Positions 46,701 through 59,300 of a DNA stretch of 64,000 nt are shown here, piece after piece. Where the stretch lies: NCBI GenBank assembly GCA_003254905.1, contig QANU01033406.1, forward strand, positions 151,058 through 215,057. Direction: 5' to 3'. The notes beneath the pieces are model-generated. The model was given only the letters and a program-made list of their open reading frames with translations. It was not told the DNA's origin and ran no database searches. The position numbers and the translations under genes were made by a program. The stretch comes from Nissolia schottii. Taxonomy: Eukaryota; Streptophyta; Magnoliopsida; Fabales; Fabaceae. Positions within the stretch are counted from its first letter, which is position 1, and each line of letters starts with the position of its first letter.

Positions 46701-49472
46701 ATTGACTTTGCGTGTTTAATAAACTATATATACTATGTAGTACTGAATTGGTTCCCTAGATTTTCCATGAATTTTTACAGATTCCCCCCAAGTAACTTTC
46801 CTTCACTTGTCACTGTTTACGGAATGACAATCATGTGGGGGAGAGTAAGAGACAGGGAGGGATAGAAATTCATTCAAAGTTTGTACGTTCTTTGAGTTTG
46901 ACATCATTAAAAGTAGTACAGAATGGTATCTGCATTTGGTAGTTGTAAGTTAACGACGTTCACATGAATAATGTTCCCTTCATTTACTTCAATCACTGAA
47001 AAATTGGTCCACATCCATCAATCAAGATGTTGACACTAGAAACTGTTCAATGACATCTGTGAATCATTTCATTTTAACTGCTAGCAATGTAGTCAGTATC
47101 ACTATTTTTATTTTTATTATTATTATTATTATAGATAAATTAACTAATACTTAAATCTGTGTCATTATCATAATTTTTTTTCTTCTATATATGCTATCTT
47201 AATTCTTATCGGAAAAAAATATTAGTTTTGTATTCTCTGTATTTTTTAATATTTGTCTATTTTATTTTTTTAAAGTTCATTCATAATTTATTAGTACAGT
47301 AACATTGACAAGCGGATGAAGTACATTTTAAAGTTGATCTATTTTTAATTTTTATATCTTTATTTGATATTACCCTATAATTTATATAAACTAACGGTAT
47401 ATAAAATAATTTTACACGGTATACCCAAAAAAAAAAAAAAATTACACCGTTAACTAATAGAAACGTAAGACAACGATTTGTTTTCATAATGGGTTGTTAG
47501 TCACCCTAATTTTATCAATTTTATAAGTTCTTATTGATTGATAGTGTCATTAATACATAAAAATTAATTTTTTGATATTATAAGATGTTAATTAAGGGTT
47601 ATATATATAATTCCCTCATTTTAAAATAGTTGTCCATATTCTTATTTTGGTCAGTTTATAGTTGTTCACTTATTAAGTTTATACATTATTAATTATTTTT
47701 CCTAACATATCATTATTAAATAAATTGTATCTCTCATACTTATCTATTATCTATAATAACTGTAATTACCTACTGCAAATAAGGACAATTAAGTAAAATA
47801 TCTTTACTTTTACATTTTTCAATCATTTTTTAATACTCGTATAAAATAAAAAGCAAACAATTATTTTAAAATGGAAGGAATAATACACTGTGATTCAATT
47901 ACATTTTATCGTATTAATAGTTATATTTGACTCTATATTATTTACTACTATTTAAAATGTTATTTATGTAAAAAATTAATTGTTTCATAAAAAAAATTGA
48001 TTGAATTACTAAGTAAAGTGCATGAAAGTTAAACTCTTTAATTAATTAGACCATGAAACTCCATGATCTTAATAATTAGTTGAGGTAACTTGTAGTGGTC
48101 CTCTATGAATGATAATTAATCACCCCTGCCAAACAAATATGATTCTACTGTGTCTGGTAACAAGCGTTGTCAGCTTCATAATTTGTAAATTTTCCAGGCC
48201 ATTTCCCCTTCTGAGCTATACCTATGTATGTCTGCATATGAGGCTAATAATTTCTTTCCTCTAACATGTATGTGACATTTACGTATTCCATGTGAGCCTT
48301 ACAAGTAATTTCTTTCGTGTCCTCCTAGCTGCACTCTCCTATGGCAGATCTGTTCATTTATGTAAGCTCATACGCATTTGTATAAAGTAATGTTTTTTTT
48401 TTTAATCAATTTTGATGACAATTTTTAAGAGACATTTTTAAGTATCAGTTAATTTATATTAATTAAGAATATGTTTAAACTGTAAAGTGACAAATAAAAA
48501 CATTCAATTATCTCTAATCATTAGTTTAAACTTTTAGAATAAATGACTCTTAAAATGGTATAAGAGCATATATAACCAAAAGGTCAAGACTTTGACCCCC
48601 TTTCAAAAGAATTATCCACACTTTAAGTTAAAAGAGCTATTGCATGAAAGGCATGTAAAGAGACATATAAAATCATTCAATTATTTTTACTAATCAACTT
48701 AAACTTCTTTGAGATGATTCCTGACATAAACAATAATTTTTCTCTTATTGAATTTTTTAGAAATTATGTAAGAGTGTCTCTTTAAAAAAATGTTTATAAG
48801 AGTGATACAAATAACATGTCTCATTTGTATGAGTGAGAAATTGAAATAAAGTGATAGATATGCACCTGGTGGCCAAATGCAGCATACAGGGGCTTAATCG
48901 AAAAACCAGTGTGCTTTGCCTTCTGGCATTCCTAAGTGGTCCAGAGAAAAAAAAAACAGCTTCTAGTGCCTTGTGCTTGTATCTTCTGTTCCATGGCTTT
49001 CATCCACACATCAACCTAGCTAGCTTGACCTTTAGTTATGTGTTTTAATAATGTAGGGCCCTTGATGGAAAGTGGGTGAAACAAAAGCATCCACCATCCT
49101 AATAACCCCCTTCGATAAGACGACACGCCACTGATGCCTTAGTTTTAAACTGTAAAGCTAATTAAAGTACAATCTAGGAAAAGAATCATGTAGTGAGTTA
49201 GAATAATCTAAACATATACTCTCTATTTCTTTTCCTTTTTTTTTATATGTTGATTCTGTATTTTCTTGTTAGGATCAATACATTTATTTTTAGACTCTTT
49301 GAATACTTATATGATATTACAAATTATCTATTAAAGTAACTCTTATATATCGACAATGAGAATGAAACTCACGTCATTGTGATATACGGGACTATTTCTT
49401 ACCAACCCTTTGTCAACATTTTTTGACTTCGTTAGTTTCATTTCTATATGCAATGTTTTCTTTTAAAATAGT

Positions 49473-49473
49473 C

Positions 49474-49505
<32 letters not shown>

Positions 49506-49507
49506 TA
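49473..49507. repeat. (ATT)n microsatellite
   Basis: About 11 ATT units. Confidence 0.92.
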
Positions 49508-49721
49508 TTAGATTTTTCTAGTGTTACTATGAGACTAATTAATCCTTAAGGTACTTATTGTGATTATAATTAGAAAACATTCACGACAGTTATATTTTTT
49601 GGGCTTCACTTTAATGCATTTCTATTGATGGGAAAATCACTTATTACCATGGTCCCCAACCCTTTTCTACGTTTAAAATTTGGTACTTTTTTCAGTAATT
49701 AAATATATTTTTGTATACATA

Positions 49722-49723
<2 letters not shown>

Positions 49724-49782
<59 letters not shown>
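49724..49782. repeat. (AAT)n microsatellite
   Basis: About 19 AAT units. Confidence 0.97.
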
Positions 49783-49783
<1 letters not shown>

Positions 49784-51408
49784 TAGCTAGCTATGTATGA
49801 CAAAGTGCAAGTTGCGTAACGTTATTGTCATAGTTAATCGTCATCTCCTTTTGGACCGTTACCTGTACTCCACGTTTAGTTGCAGGTCAATAGCTACCAA
49901 TAGGGTAGATAGGTCTTTGATATTGATGGCTTTTGTGAGGGATGGTGTTTCCATCATTGTATAATTAAGCATGTAGCTTTTAAGGTATCTACATATAAGC
50001 TTACCCAAACAAGGGTTTTAGAATAATTGGTTGGAAGTTTCTAACAACAAATCATCAATGAACTAGGGATTAAAACAGTAGCACTAACCCCACCACTAAC
50101 GTGTGTAATATACTAATATTCCTTCGAGCCCAATAAAGAATATTGAGGCGCAAGTTTTTGGATTCTTTTAGATACTAGCAATGCTATATCTTTCTAGTAA
50201 ATATACCTAATTATCCTTTTAACAAACCTAAAAATGATACTTAACAATTTTTTTTTGAATAAAACAGAAAAAAAAAAGGGAATTTATTGGTAAGTGTCAT
50301 TCTTAAATTTTTCAAGACAATAATTAGGTATATCAATTAGGAGGATACAGCATCTTTCTTTAAACATTTACTTACAGCTGGATTAATATATGTGTGTGTA
50401 CATGGCGAAGTTGCAATTCAGGATGAGTTTTTGAGGCAAAGTAATTGTATAGCAGGTTATTGGAGTGTATCTATATTTGTGTCTTTCTTGGTGGTTACAG
50501 CTGAGTAGATGTTTAAGAGCTACATGCCAAAATGGTTCATGATGAATTATTGTAAAATTTTCATCGTAAATTTGCAATGAATTAAGGATGGAGTGTTGCC
50601 AAATAACTGTGTTTGTCTGCTTAGTGATTATAGCAATTGTGCCTTTGGGAAACAAATATAATGACTTGCTAGTTAACATAAAATTTATGAGGCTACATTG
50701 CCACAAGGACATTTGCAACTTCCCTTCGCTGCGCTTGGATTTTGTTGTTTTGTGATTGTCTGTGCATATCATTCTTTTACTGATTTACAGCGTGTTTGAA
50801 TTCGCGTCTATTTTTTTTTTTATAAATAACAAGTATTAAAATACATTTTTTAAAAAATATTTTTTTTTGAAAACAACGTAAAATATATTTTTTTTTAATT
50901 TGAAAGGTTCTACTTCTAAAAAAAAAATTAGAAGAATGTGGGATTTTTAGTAAAAAACCATATTGTAATTGTAATCTAAACCTCTTTAAAAAAAATTATA
51001 CTTAAAAATATAACTAAAATAAATATTTTTTTAAGTTAATTCAAACAGGTCATTCACCTACAAAATGTCAGAATTCAATATTAAATATACATCTATAAGC
51101 TGATATTGGTAAATTGGCATTTTAAATATTTCATTACTTTTTTGTTCAAATATTTCATCATTGATCTATCCTCAATTTTTTTTTCAATTGTTTGCATTTT
51201 TTTTTCAAGTTTAATTGTAATGTATTATCAATCTAAAAACACAAAGTCAAAAGTTCCATATATATAACATTAAAAGTCCCATAAATAACAACATATAATT
51301 ATATGTCTGTGTAAAACTATTTTACGTCGCATTACAGTTTTTTTTTGTCTTCTTGGTCTAACATTGCATTAGAGTTAAACTCTTTTCAAATCATTATTAT
51401 TCTTAATC

Positions 51409-51599
51409 TGGGCCTTATGATCCTCTATTTTCAGTTGGCCAATATAAAAAGGGCAATGCAGAAATTTTTAAGAAGTGGGATAAGGTCAGTTATGTTTGGG
51501 CCTGATCAATATTTAGATCCAGTTTTCGGCTGTTGGACCGGGCCCGTTCTTTATATTGGGCCATTTCGAGCAAAGAAGCCCAGCCCAACCAGAAGCCCA
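51409..51599 (+). promoter_or_regulatory. Site II (TGGGCY) promoter cluster
   Basis: Six TGGGCC/TGGGCT elements occur in 190 bp: forward at 51409, 51497 and 51557, reverse (AGCCCA) at 51577, 51582 and 51594. Site II elements bound by TCP factors are known in promoters of plant genes for mitochondrial and growth-related proteins. The cluster sits directly upstream of the inferred first exon of the CX9C/RMC1 locus. The transcription start is not defined. Confidence 0.62.
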
Positions 51600-51847
51600 G
51601 AGATGTGAATGGCATTTTGCAGGTGCAAAGAGCGTAGAAGTCGCAGGAACGAAGGAAGGAAGGAAGGGAAGGAACACTGGCAAGTCGTTAAGTCGCAACT
51701 TCAAAGCAATAATTCGAGACTGTTAGGTAGTACCCCTGTAGAAATTGTTCTTGTGTTTATTAACGAAGCATACATAATAAGCAAAGCACGCCTCGCGATC
51801 TGTGATTGATGTTTCTTTTGCAGAATGCATGTGATTGATTCTTAAAG
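51600..51847 (+). other. Inferred 5' non-coding exon
   Basis: GC-richer DNA with a GGAA run ends at a good donor, CTTAAAG|GTAAACTAAC. The following sequence to 52229 looks like an intron ending in TTTTTGTAG. The exon end contains a six-codon ATG frame (starting ATGCATGTG near 51826) that stops before the donor. The start of the exon is not defined, and an additional internal intron is possible. Confidence 0.42.
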
Positions 51848-52239
51848 GTAAACTAACCGCTCTATTCGCCCTCTGATTTCCGCTGTTTTCTCTCATATTT
51901 TTGTTGTTGTTGCTCTCTATATCATTACGCTTGGTACATATTTTTTTCCTTCGATTTTCAATTTTAATTGTGTGATATGATTCAACTCTAATTTTCCGAA
52001 TTCTGAGAAAGCAAATTGGGGCGAAGGGTTCCTTGAGGGGTTTTAATATTTCATTTGACGCTAGAAATTCGAGTTGAGCTATTGTTATTATTATGATGAT
52101 TGATAATTTGAGTTTTGTAAGGAGTCTTTGAAACTTTAAACGCTAATTTGTTATTTTAAGGTTTTTATTTTTTTTTTGGATATGGTTGTTTGTTATGTTA
52201 TGATTGGGGTTTTTATAAACTTTTTGTAGCGTTGTTGAC

Positions 52240-53038
52240 ATGAAGGAAAAGAAGAATACTGCCTCTACTCTCAAGCGCGTTTTAGTGAACTGTGCATCTC
52301 AGGTTTGATTCTCATCTTAGAGTGAGCTACTATCAAATATGATTTTTGTTTTGCGCTACACAATGAAATTGCGTGTAGTCTGTAGAACCTTTTTGTTACA
52401 TAAGTTCGGTGCTTAGAATGTATGTGCAGAATAATTTTGATAGCATGTTAGAACCTTATAGTAAATGGTTGACTTGATTTTATCATTTTACAAGTTAAAT
52501 TTATTTACTTAGATAGATGTATCAACTATCAACCATGCAATTGCATCAAAGCATCTTGTAACTCTTGTTGTTGGGAAGGGGAGGGAATGGATTCTATAAA
52601 ATAAGTGCTTGCTTTTTCTCTTATATTCTCTCTTTATCCTAGTTATTGGTTAGTAGTTGAGTGCAAAAATTTATTTGGTTAAGTCTCATGTTATAGGCAA
52701 AAGCATATGGGAGCTGCGTTGCATCCAAGGTTCCTGAGATTGAACGTGATGTCTGTGTGAAGGAGTTTCTGGCATTAAAAAGTTGTATGCAGAATACGGT
52801 ATTGTATCCTACAATTTGCTTGCCATTAAGTTTTGTTGTTTCATCTTAAGGAGGAAAAAAAATACCTGTTATGATTTTCTCTTTAAGCAACATTCTGGCA
52901 AGACCAAACAGAAATCTTTCTGAAAACTTCATTTAATCACTTTTCTGTTTCTGATTGTAAAGTTTTGGTTTTTCTTGCTCTGTTTCTGAATTTATTATGT
53001 TGTATTGACTGAATAGTTGTTACATTTCCTTTTGCATT

Positions 53039-53076
<38 letters not shown>

Positions 53077-53126
53077 TATGTTTCAAAAACAAATATTGCT
53101 CCAAACAGCTGAAAAAGAAGGTTTAA
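52240..53126 (+). CDS. NDUFAF8: Twin-CX9C protein, NDUFAF8-like (complex I assembly)
   Basis: Three coding exons give 60 residues: 52240-52302 (21 codons, exon starting at 52230), 52697-52798 (34 codons) and 53109-53126 (LKKKV and stop). Donors are CAG|GTTTGA and ACG|GTATTG; acceptors end TTATAG and AAACAG. Cysteines C18, C28, C41 and C51 form two C-x9-C helices (NCASQAKAYGSC and VCVKEFLALKSC). This is the CHCH fold imported by the MIA40 pathway into the mitochondrial intermembrane space. The pattern AYG.CV before the second helix and EF.AL.SC in it match animal NDUFAF8, a complex I assembly factor. An alternative donor AAG|GTTTAAG at 53120 joined to CTGCAG|GTTGTGTAA at 53340 would end the protein KVV instead. 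The stop lies 238 bp before the RMC1 start, or 15 nt after that splicing. Confidence 0.9.
53043..53074. repeat. (AT)n microsatellite in intron
   Basis: About 15 AT units in the intron before the last CX9C exon. Confidence 0.95.
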
Positions 53127-53311
53127 GTGTGCACCCACTTGTTTAAACAAACTACAAAGCTTCGGGTTATGAAGAGAAGCATTTTTGGACAAGAATTTTC
53201 TAACCATCAGTCTAAGAGGAAGGTCCTATGTTTGCATGCAAAGGTTCAACCCTCAATGCTTGTATCTCCTGTTAATGATAGATGCATTACTTCAATCTTT
53301 TTACTGTAGAG

Positions 53312-53319
53312 TATAAATA
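53312..53319 (+). promoter_or_regulatory. Possible internal TATA box
   Basis: TATAAATA lies 46 bp before the RMC1 start codon. It could drive a separate RMC1 transcript with a leader of about 20 nt. It could equally be chance sequence inside an intron ending at the GCTGCAG acceptor (53340). Confidence 0.22.
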
Positions 53320-53364
53320 ATTTCGGTAGGTTCGCTGCAGGTTGTGTAAACAGGACTTAGCAAC

Positions 53365-56300
53365 ATGTCTGGAAAAGCATCAACATCAAAACCTAATATT
53401 GGTCTGAGTGGATCTGGTGGTCTTTCACATGCTTTCATTCAGTATCCACCACTTCGATGTAATGTTCCTGGATCAAGAGGATTGTTTTATGACGATGGAA
53501 ATAAATTGCTACTTTCCCCGACAGCTGATCAAGTAATATGATGTACCTTGTATAATTTTTATTTTGTGAAAAATTATATCTGTGTTTTAGATGTCCACTT
53601 TGTTCAATTGCTTCAAAATGATGAGTCATTTATCTAGTTTTATTCTTCCATGTTCAAGTGTTTAATCACAGTGTCTGTGTTTTAAGGTGTTTTCATGGAA
53701 GGTTGTTCCCTTTGATCCTCTTATTGGTCCCACCACTGATTCAATGAATGAGGGCCCTATTATAGCTATTCGGTATTCTTTAGACACAAAGGTTATCGCA
53801 ATCCAACGATCAAACCATGAGATACAGTTTCGGGATAGAGAGACTGGGGAAACTTTTAGCCATAAGTGCAGGCTGGAATCAGAAAGCATACTTGGATTTT
53901 TTTGGACTGATAGTCAACAGTGTGATATAGTTCTTGTTAAGACCAGGTATAGTTGGCTTTTTTTTTACATTGTTTGATGATGAAACCTGTTAATATATGA
54001 TGTTAAATTCAGAAAAGACCCAATAAAAGATAGGAACTATGTTTCTTAGCTGGCAATCTATAGTCTTATAATATGAACTTTTAGAGGGCACTTAATCGAT
54101 TTAGATTTTCATATGACTTATACTTTTGGGGAGATATGGTTCATGACATGATATGTGGTCTAGAGTTTATTTTTGTTTGCCCCATTCTTCTGAATAGAAG
54201 CCAAATGTCAGCACAAGGTAGGATGAGCCTATGCATTGTCATCTGCTTGGTGTAAAGCTCAAAATATTTTTAAAGGTTTTTTCCTAACAGATATATTGAG
54301 AGAGGAAAGCTTTACTCCATAGTTAACCTTATAGTTTGGGTCTTGTTTCTGTATAAATGATCCCTTATCCTCTTTTTGTAATTCTCTTCTCTTCTAATTC
54401 TTTTTTTATCCCAAAAAAAGTTGTTTATCTTGGGAAAAAAAAAATTTCATCTCATGAGGCTATTCTTATTTTTTTACCATTGTTGTGGTTTAAACATTCC
54501 AGTAATTAACTTTGACCTACTGTTCTATTTTCTTGATATTTTCCTCACAAAACCCTGGTACTTTCTTCTCTCTTAATTTTCTTCCCCTTCTCTTTTATTG
54601 CGTAAATTGTTTAAGGTGAGAAGTATTTATATGTTGTTTCAAGCAGAACATTAGTGTAAGACCAAGAACAGGTGCTGATAGAGACCCCAGACTCAAGAGT
54701 AAGCCCAATCAGCCCAAATATGTAGTGTACGCCAGAAGAGGGAAGAGAGATAGACTGAAAGCAGTCACTGCATGAGAGAAATCAGCTACAGCAGGAAAGG
54801 AAATGCAATTAAAGTGAGGAATTTTAGGAAGGGAAGTTATTACAATAATGGGGGGAGAGAATAAACAGATATAATGAGGATTATTAGGAGGTAAATCTGT
54901 TTTAATTAATTAGGAAAGATTAAAGCTAATTCTCTTGATTCCCTCTGATTTTGAATTATAAATTCAGATCAAGGGAAAAGAGGACAGCAGGCAAAACTTG
55001 TGCAGGCAGATCCTTTATTCCTAGGCATTGTTTTCCATAATTTTCTTCTTCAGTTTTCTGCGATTTCTATTTACCATTATACTGTTTTGCAATTGATATT
55101 CCCCACTGGAATACCAGTATATTAAATAAAATCAGAAGTTATACAGAAAGTTTTACTCTCTTGGTACCAGTTGTAACAGGTGCCAAAACCTATATTGTCA
55201 GATTAAGATTGAAGAAAGAAAATCCAGAAAGGACAATAGAAAAGAATGCTAAAAATGCGCAGGCCTCTCATTGCTTTGTCTCCTAATATGTGTGTTGTGT
55301 GCTGTTCTAGCTTGGAATTAGCGTCTCATCTATTTCTGCATTGTTATGCTGTGGGTTATCTTTGAAACAAGTTTAGAGAAAATTGGTTTGCCTAGGACTT
55401 GCTCAGTTTCTTTGTACTAAATTCAGAGGCTTTTGGATTCTTAAACAAGGTAAGATTTTGTGGCAGTGTTCAGTTTTTGCTATTCTATGGTGTCTTTGGC
55501 TGGAAAATGCTAGAATTTTCAAAGGGACTTCTTTATCGTTAGACAAAATTTAGAATAGGGCTACTTTCTTAGCTTCTGTGTGTTGTTCTACAAATAGCTC
55601 TTTTAGAGGTGTTTCTTTGGTAGATATGTGAAGAGGCTGGGGATTGGCGTGACTTGTGTCTTGTTACATAATTCAATCTCTTGGGACCTACATGTTTTCT
55701 TTTCCTTTCTCTTGTGAGAATACCTTATCCTCTCTGTGACACTCCTTGCTTTCTTAGGAATTAACTTCTTTTTCTATAACAGTAGAATGAAAAAAATTCA
55801 TGAAATGATAAAATGTTACTCCTTTTTTTTTTTTTTAATGTTTGCGAACCTTCAAACCATTTTGTTGGTTGAGCTTCATAATGATGTTTAAAAACAACCT
55901 TATCCCACTATGGTTGTCAAGTTATGAGTTTCTGCATAAGACTTCTGGCAAAATGTTCCAATAAAGTACATTAAAGCACTGTAAAGATGGTTAACTCCCC
56001 TTTCCTTTTCTTCTTTCCTTTTTTTTCCTTTTTCAAAAATAAATATGTACTAAATCACAAACTTTTTTGACAGTGGTCTAGACTTGTATGCATATAATTC
56101 GGAGTCAAAATCACTGCAACTGGTCGAAACAAAGAAACTGAATGTGAGTTGGTACGTTTACACACATGAAAGTCGCTTGGTTCTTCTTGCTTCTGGAATG
56201 CAGTGCAAGACATTCCATGGATTTCAGGTAAGAGTTGCCTACTATTTGCTTCATTTTTTCTTCTTGACTTTTATGACAGGAAGATATTTATTTTGTTTGT

Positions 56301-59300
56301 TAAGTACCCTAAGCGCCTAAGATCCATCATGTAATTACTTTGTCATAATCTGAGTTGTTTGCTATTTGGAGCTCCTTCTAGGGCATGAATTGGGATTTGT
56401 AGCCAGCTTATATGCAAAGACGAATATGTTGTAACATGCAGTAGCTAAAATACCATATATTGTATTGCTGAGCTGCCAGCTCATGGAAGAATTATAATTT
56501 ATTGTTTTTCAGAATAGGATTCAAGATCATTATTATCAAGAAAAATAAAAATGACATGTATCAATGTGCTTTCTGCTGCCGTAGTCCTTGTTAGTTGTCA
56601 CATTAGAGTATTAATGTAGAAAGTCAACTGATATTCTTCATGTGTTATCTCATTTGCCTAATATTGAAATGCATTTCTGGTTAGATTTCATCTGCAGATA
56701 TTGTTCGCTTGCCAAAGTTTGAGATGGTTATGGCCAAATCTGAGGCAAATAGTAAGCCCGTTTTAGCAGCTGAAGACATATTTATTATCACTGTGTATGT
56801 GTATCAGTTATTTTCTTCATCAAGTATTCGGCTTAAATCTTCATAATTCACATAGCTGACTACTAGATTCTTTTTTTGAACTATCACAGTTATGGTAGGA
56901 TATACTGCTTGCAAGTTGATAGAGTTGCTATGCTACTCCATTCATATAGGCTATACCGTGATGCGGTGATACAGCAGGTTGGCATTGTTCAAATTTCTTC
57001 CAGATTTAATATAGGAATCTCTTCCGAACAAATTCCAAATTTCTGTGAAGGAATGGTACCCTCTATTTACTTGGGTGAAACTGGAACATCAATTTTTTAT
57101 ATATGATTTTAAACAGATAAAAATTTACAAAAGTAAAACCAGTATGCATGAAATTTTTAGGTTTATTTTTCCATTTAGTTACAATTTTATTAACATTGAA
57201 ACTCACTTGTAGTTCATGATATGATTTCATTAAAGGCAGGCAAACAACTTGCAATAATTTGATAAAAAATATCAATAATTAGATCTTTATACTTTCATAT
57301 ACTTGTTAATTGATAATAGTTAGATTGATTATGTTTATGTCTATACAATTCTGTTTCTTCTGATCAACCAAAATTAATTTCTGCCTTCATAGTTTCTTCT
57401 GATTGATTAATTTATGTCCATATACTTTTTAGTATTTGTTTCCTCCCTACAAAAGTTCTCAAAGTTTGTAAAGACAATTTAACTTTGTCCTTGAATTAAA
57501 TATGGACATCTGTCATATGTAATTACATCCTAGATCTTGTCTGATTACATTAGTTGTGTGATTCTGCATGCATTGAACTGTAGACTTTATAAAATGAGAC
57601 TGATGTTCATGATATTTGCAGGGTTCTTTACCAATTTATTCCAGCAGGATTGCTGTGAGTGTGGTCGACAATGTACTTCTTATTCATCAAGTTGATGCAA
57701 AGGTTGTCATACTTTATGATCTCTTTGCAGATTCTCGAGCTCCAATATCTGCACCCCTTCCTTTATTATTAAGGGGTTTCCCCAGGACTGGTACTACATC
57801 TCATTCTAGTGGTAGAGAAAGTGAAAGGTCAGATGGTAATCTTGCAAGTAATCATGAAGCAGTTACCTATGCCGATACATGGACTTTCCTAGTGCCTGAC
57901 CTTGTATGCGATGTGACCAATAAATTATTATGGAAGTTCCATTTAGACTTAGAGGTAAGTTATTTGTTCTTTTATCTATCAATACTACATTTAGTGTGCT
58001 TTCTTTCTTTTCATGAATAGCCCTACGCAGGCAATTTCTGCCAGTAGCTCAGAGGTCCCATCAATATTAGAGTTCCTGCAATGGCGGAAGTTGGAAGCTA
58101 ACAAGGTATGTTAGCAATGCTTCAAATTGATTAATTCTTCATGATGCAATAGTGCAGCAGTCATTAATGATTGTGTCTTTTTAATTCAAACTAAGCTTTC
58201 CAGTAGTTAGTATGTACCTGGAATTTTGATTTGACTACAAATGTGCGTTGGCTGCTTCACATCTAGTTGCTGATTTTGAGCCTAAAGTAAACTTCTACTT
58301 GCCCACAGTTGGTAAATTTGTTGCCAGTGGGATGAATACTCGCTAAGTTGCTTCTTTTTTTTTTGTCCGGGGGGGGTGGGGGAGTATATATCTTCTTTAC
58401 TGCTATGAAGTCTGGCAGGAACTAGCCAACCCTTGTCTTCCTTTGCCCTAGCCTTGTGTTAAGTTTTTCTTATGCATCCTGGCTTTAACATAATTAATGC
58501 AATAAAGTCTGCCTTCTTTCACTAGCCACCCCTAGCCATATTTCACTTTGTGGTACCTATTTAATGGTGACTTAGATTTAGTGGTTTGCACTTGAAAAAT
58601 GAGGATTTTTTCAGTCATTTAGTTTCCCTTTGGGACATGACATCCCTTAATGTATGATTGTTATCATAACTAGAGTGGAACAAATAGGTAAGAGTAGTGT
58701 TAGAAAGGACAGTTATCATCTGCCCTAGCAAAATGCATGAATTTTATATGCATTGATAGAAAAGTTATATTTGTGGGTATGGCGGTAAGGGATCGTATAG
58801 CTGTACTCAAGATTTTACATATATTGAACTTCTTAAAGGTAAGTTTGGGGCCCGTAATTCTCTTGCTAAACATAAGAATGCTGAATCTCCTTCTATACTT
58901 TATTGAGATATCACATTGGAAGTCGGGAATGTGATTCTGGAAAAAGACCACATCTAAATGGGCCATTGAGGGAAAGTTATTTTATACTGATATTGTTGGA
59001 ATGTCCTTTTATCTGGTTATAAATGACAGATATCAGTAGTATTCTCACCTGTACTTGTTTTAATTGATGATATTTGAAAAACATCACCTCATTTCTTCTC
59101 TTTCAGGCTAAACAATTGTGCTTGGGTATAACACGAACACTTATTCTAGAGCGTAGGCCTGTAGCTGTGGTTGCCAAAGCTATACATGTATTAGTGACCT
59201 CGTACTGCCATTCAATTAAAACTGGCAGCTATCTTAAGGGACTGAAGTCAGAGAAGTCACCAGCGTCTAGTGTACAAGATGCTGGTACTGATGTATCTGG

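Larger units (their letters stand above)
43799..51400. other. Long AT-rich intergenic region
   Basis: No gene is recognised over 7.6 kb. It contains ATT/AAT microsatellites near 47115, 49473 and 49724, and poly-T and poly-A tracts. Two less AT-rich patches (48850-49050 and 50390-50770) have short frames without family signatures. Confidence 0.5.

Noticed and set aside
48851..49048. Possible microRNA or small gene in a less AT-rich patch
   Set aside because: No match to conserved plant microRNAs that I know and no convincing stem was seen.
50383..50772. 129-codon minus-strand frame
   Set aside because: Longest unexplained frame in the intergenic region, but I find no domain, signal or family resemblance. 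Composition is like translated AT-rich DNA.
58021..58030. Alternative reading of exon 57622-57954 into the intron
   Set aside because: The donor AGAG|GTAAGT and the acceptor at 58030 restore the conserved frame; read-through meets a stop at once.
58700..58966. Minus-strand 88-codon frame within an RMC1 intron
   Set aside because: Lies in intronic DNA opposite a similar plus-strand frame, without motifs.
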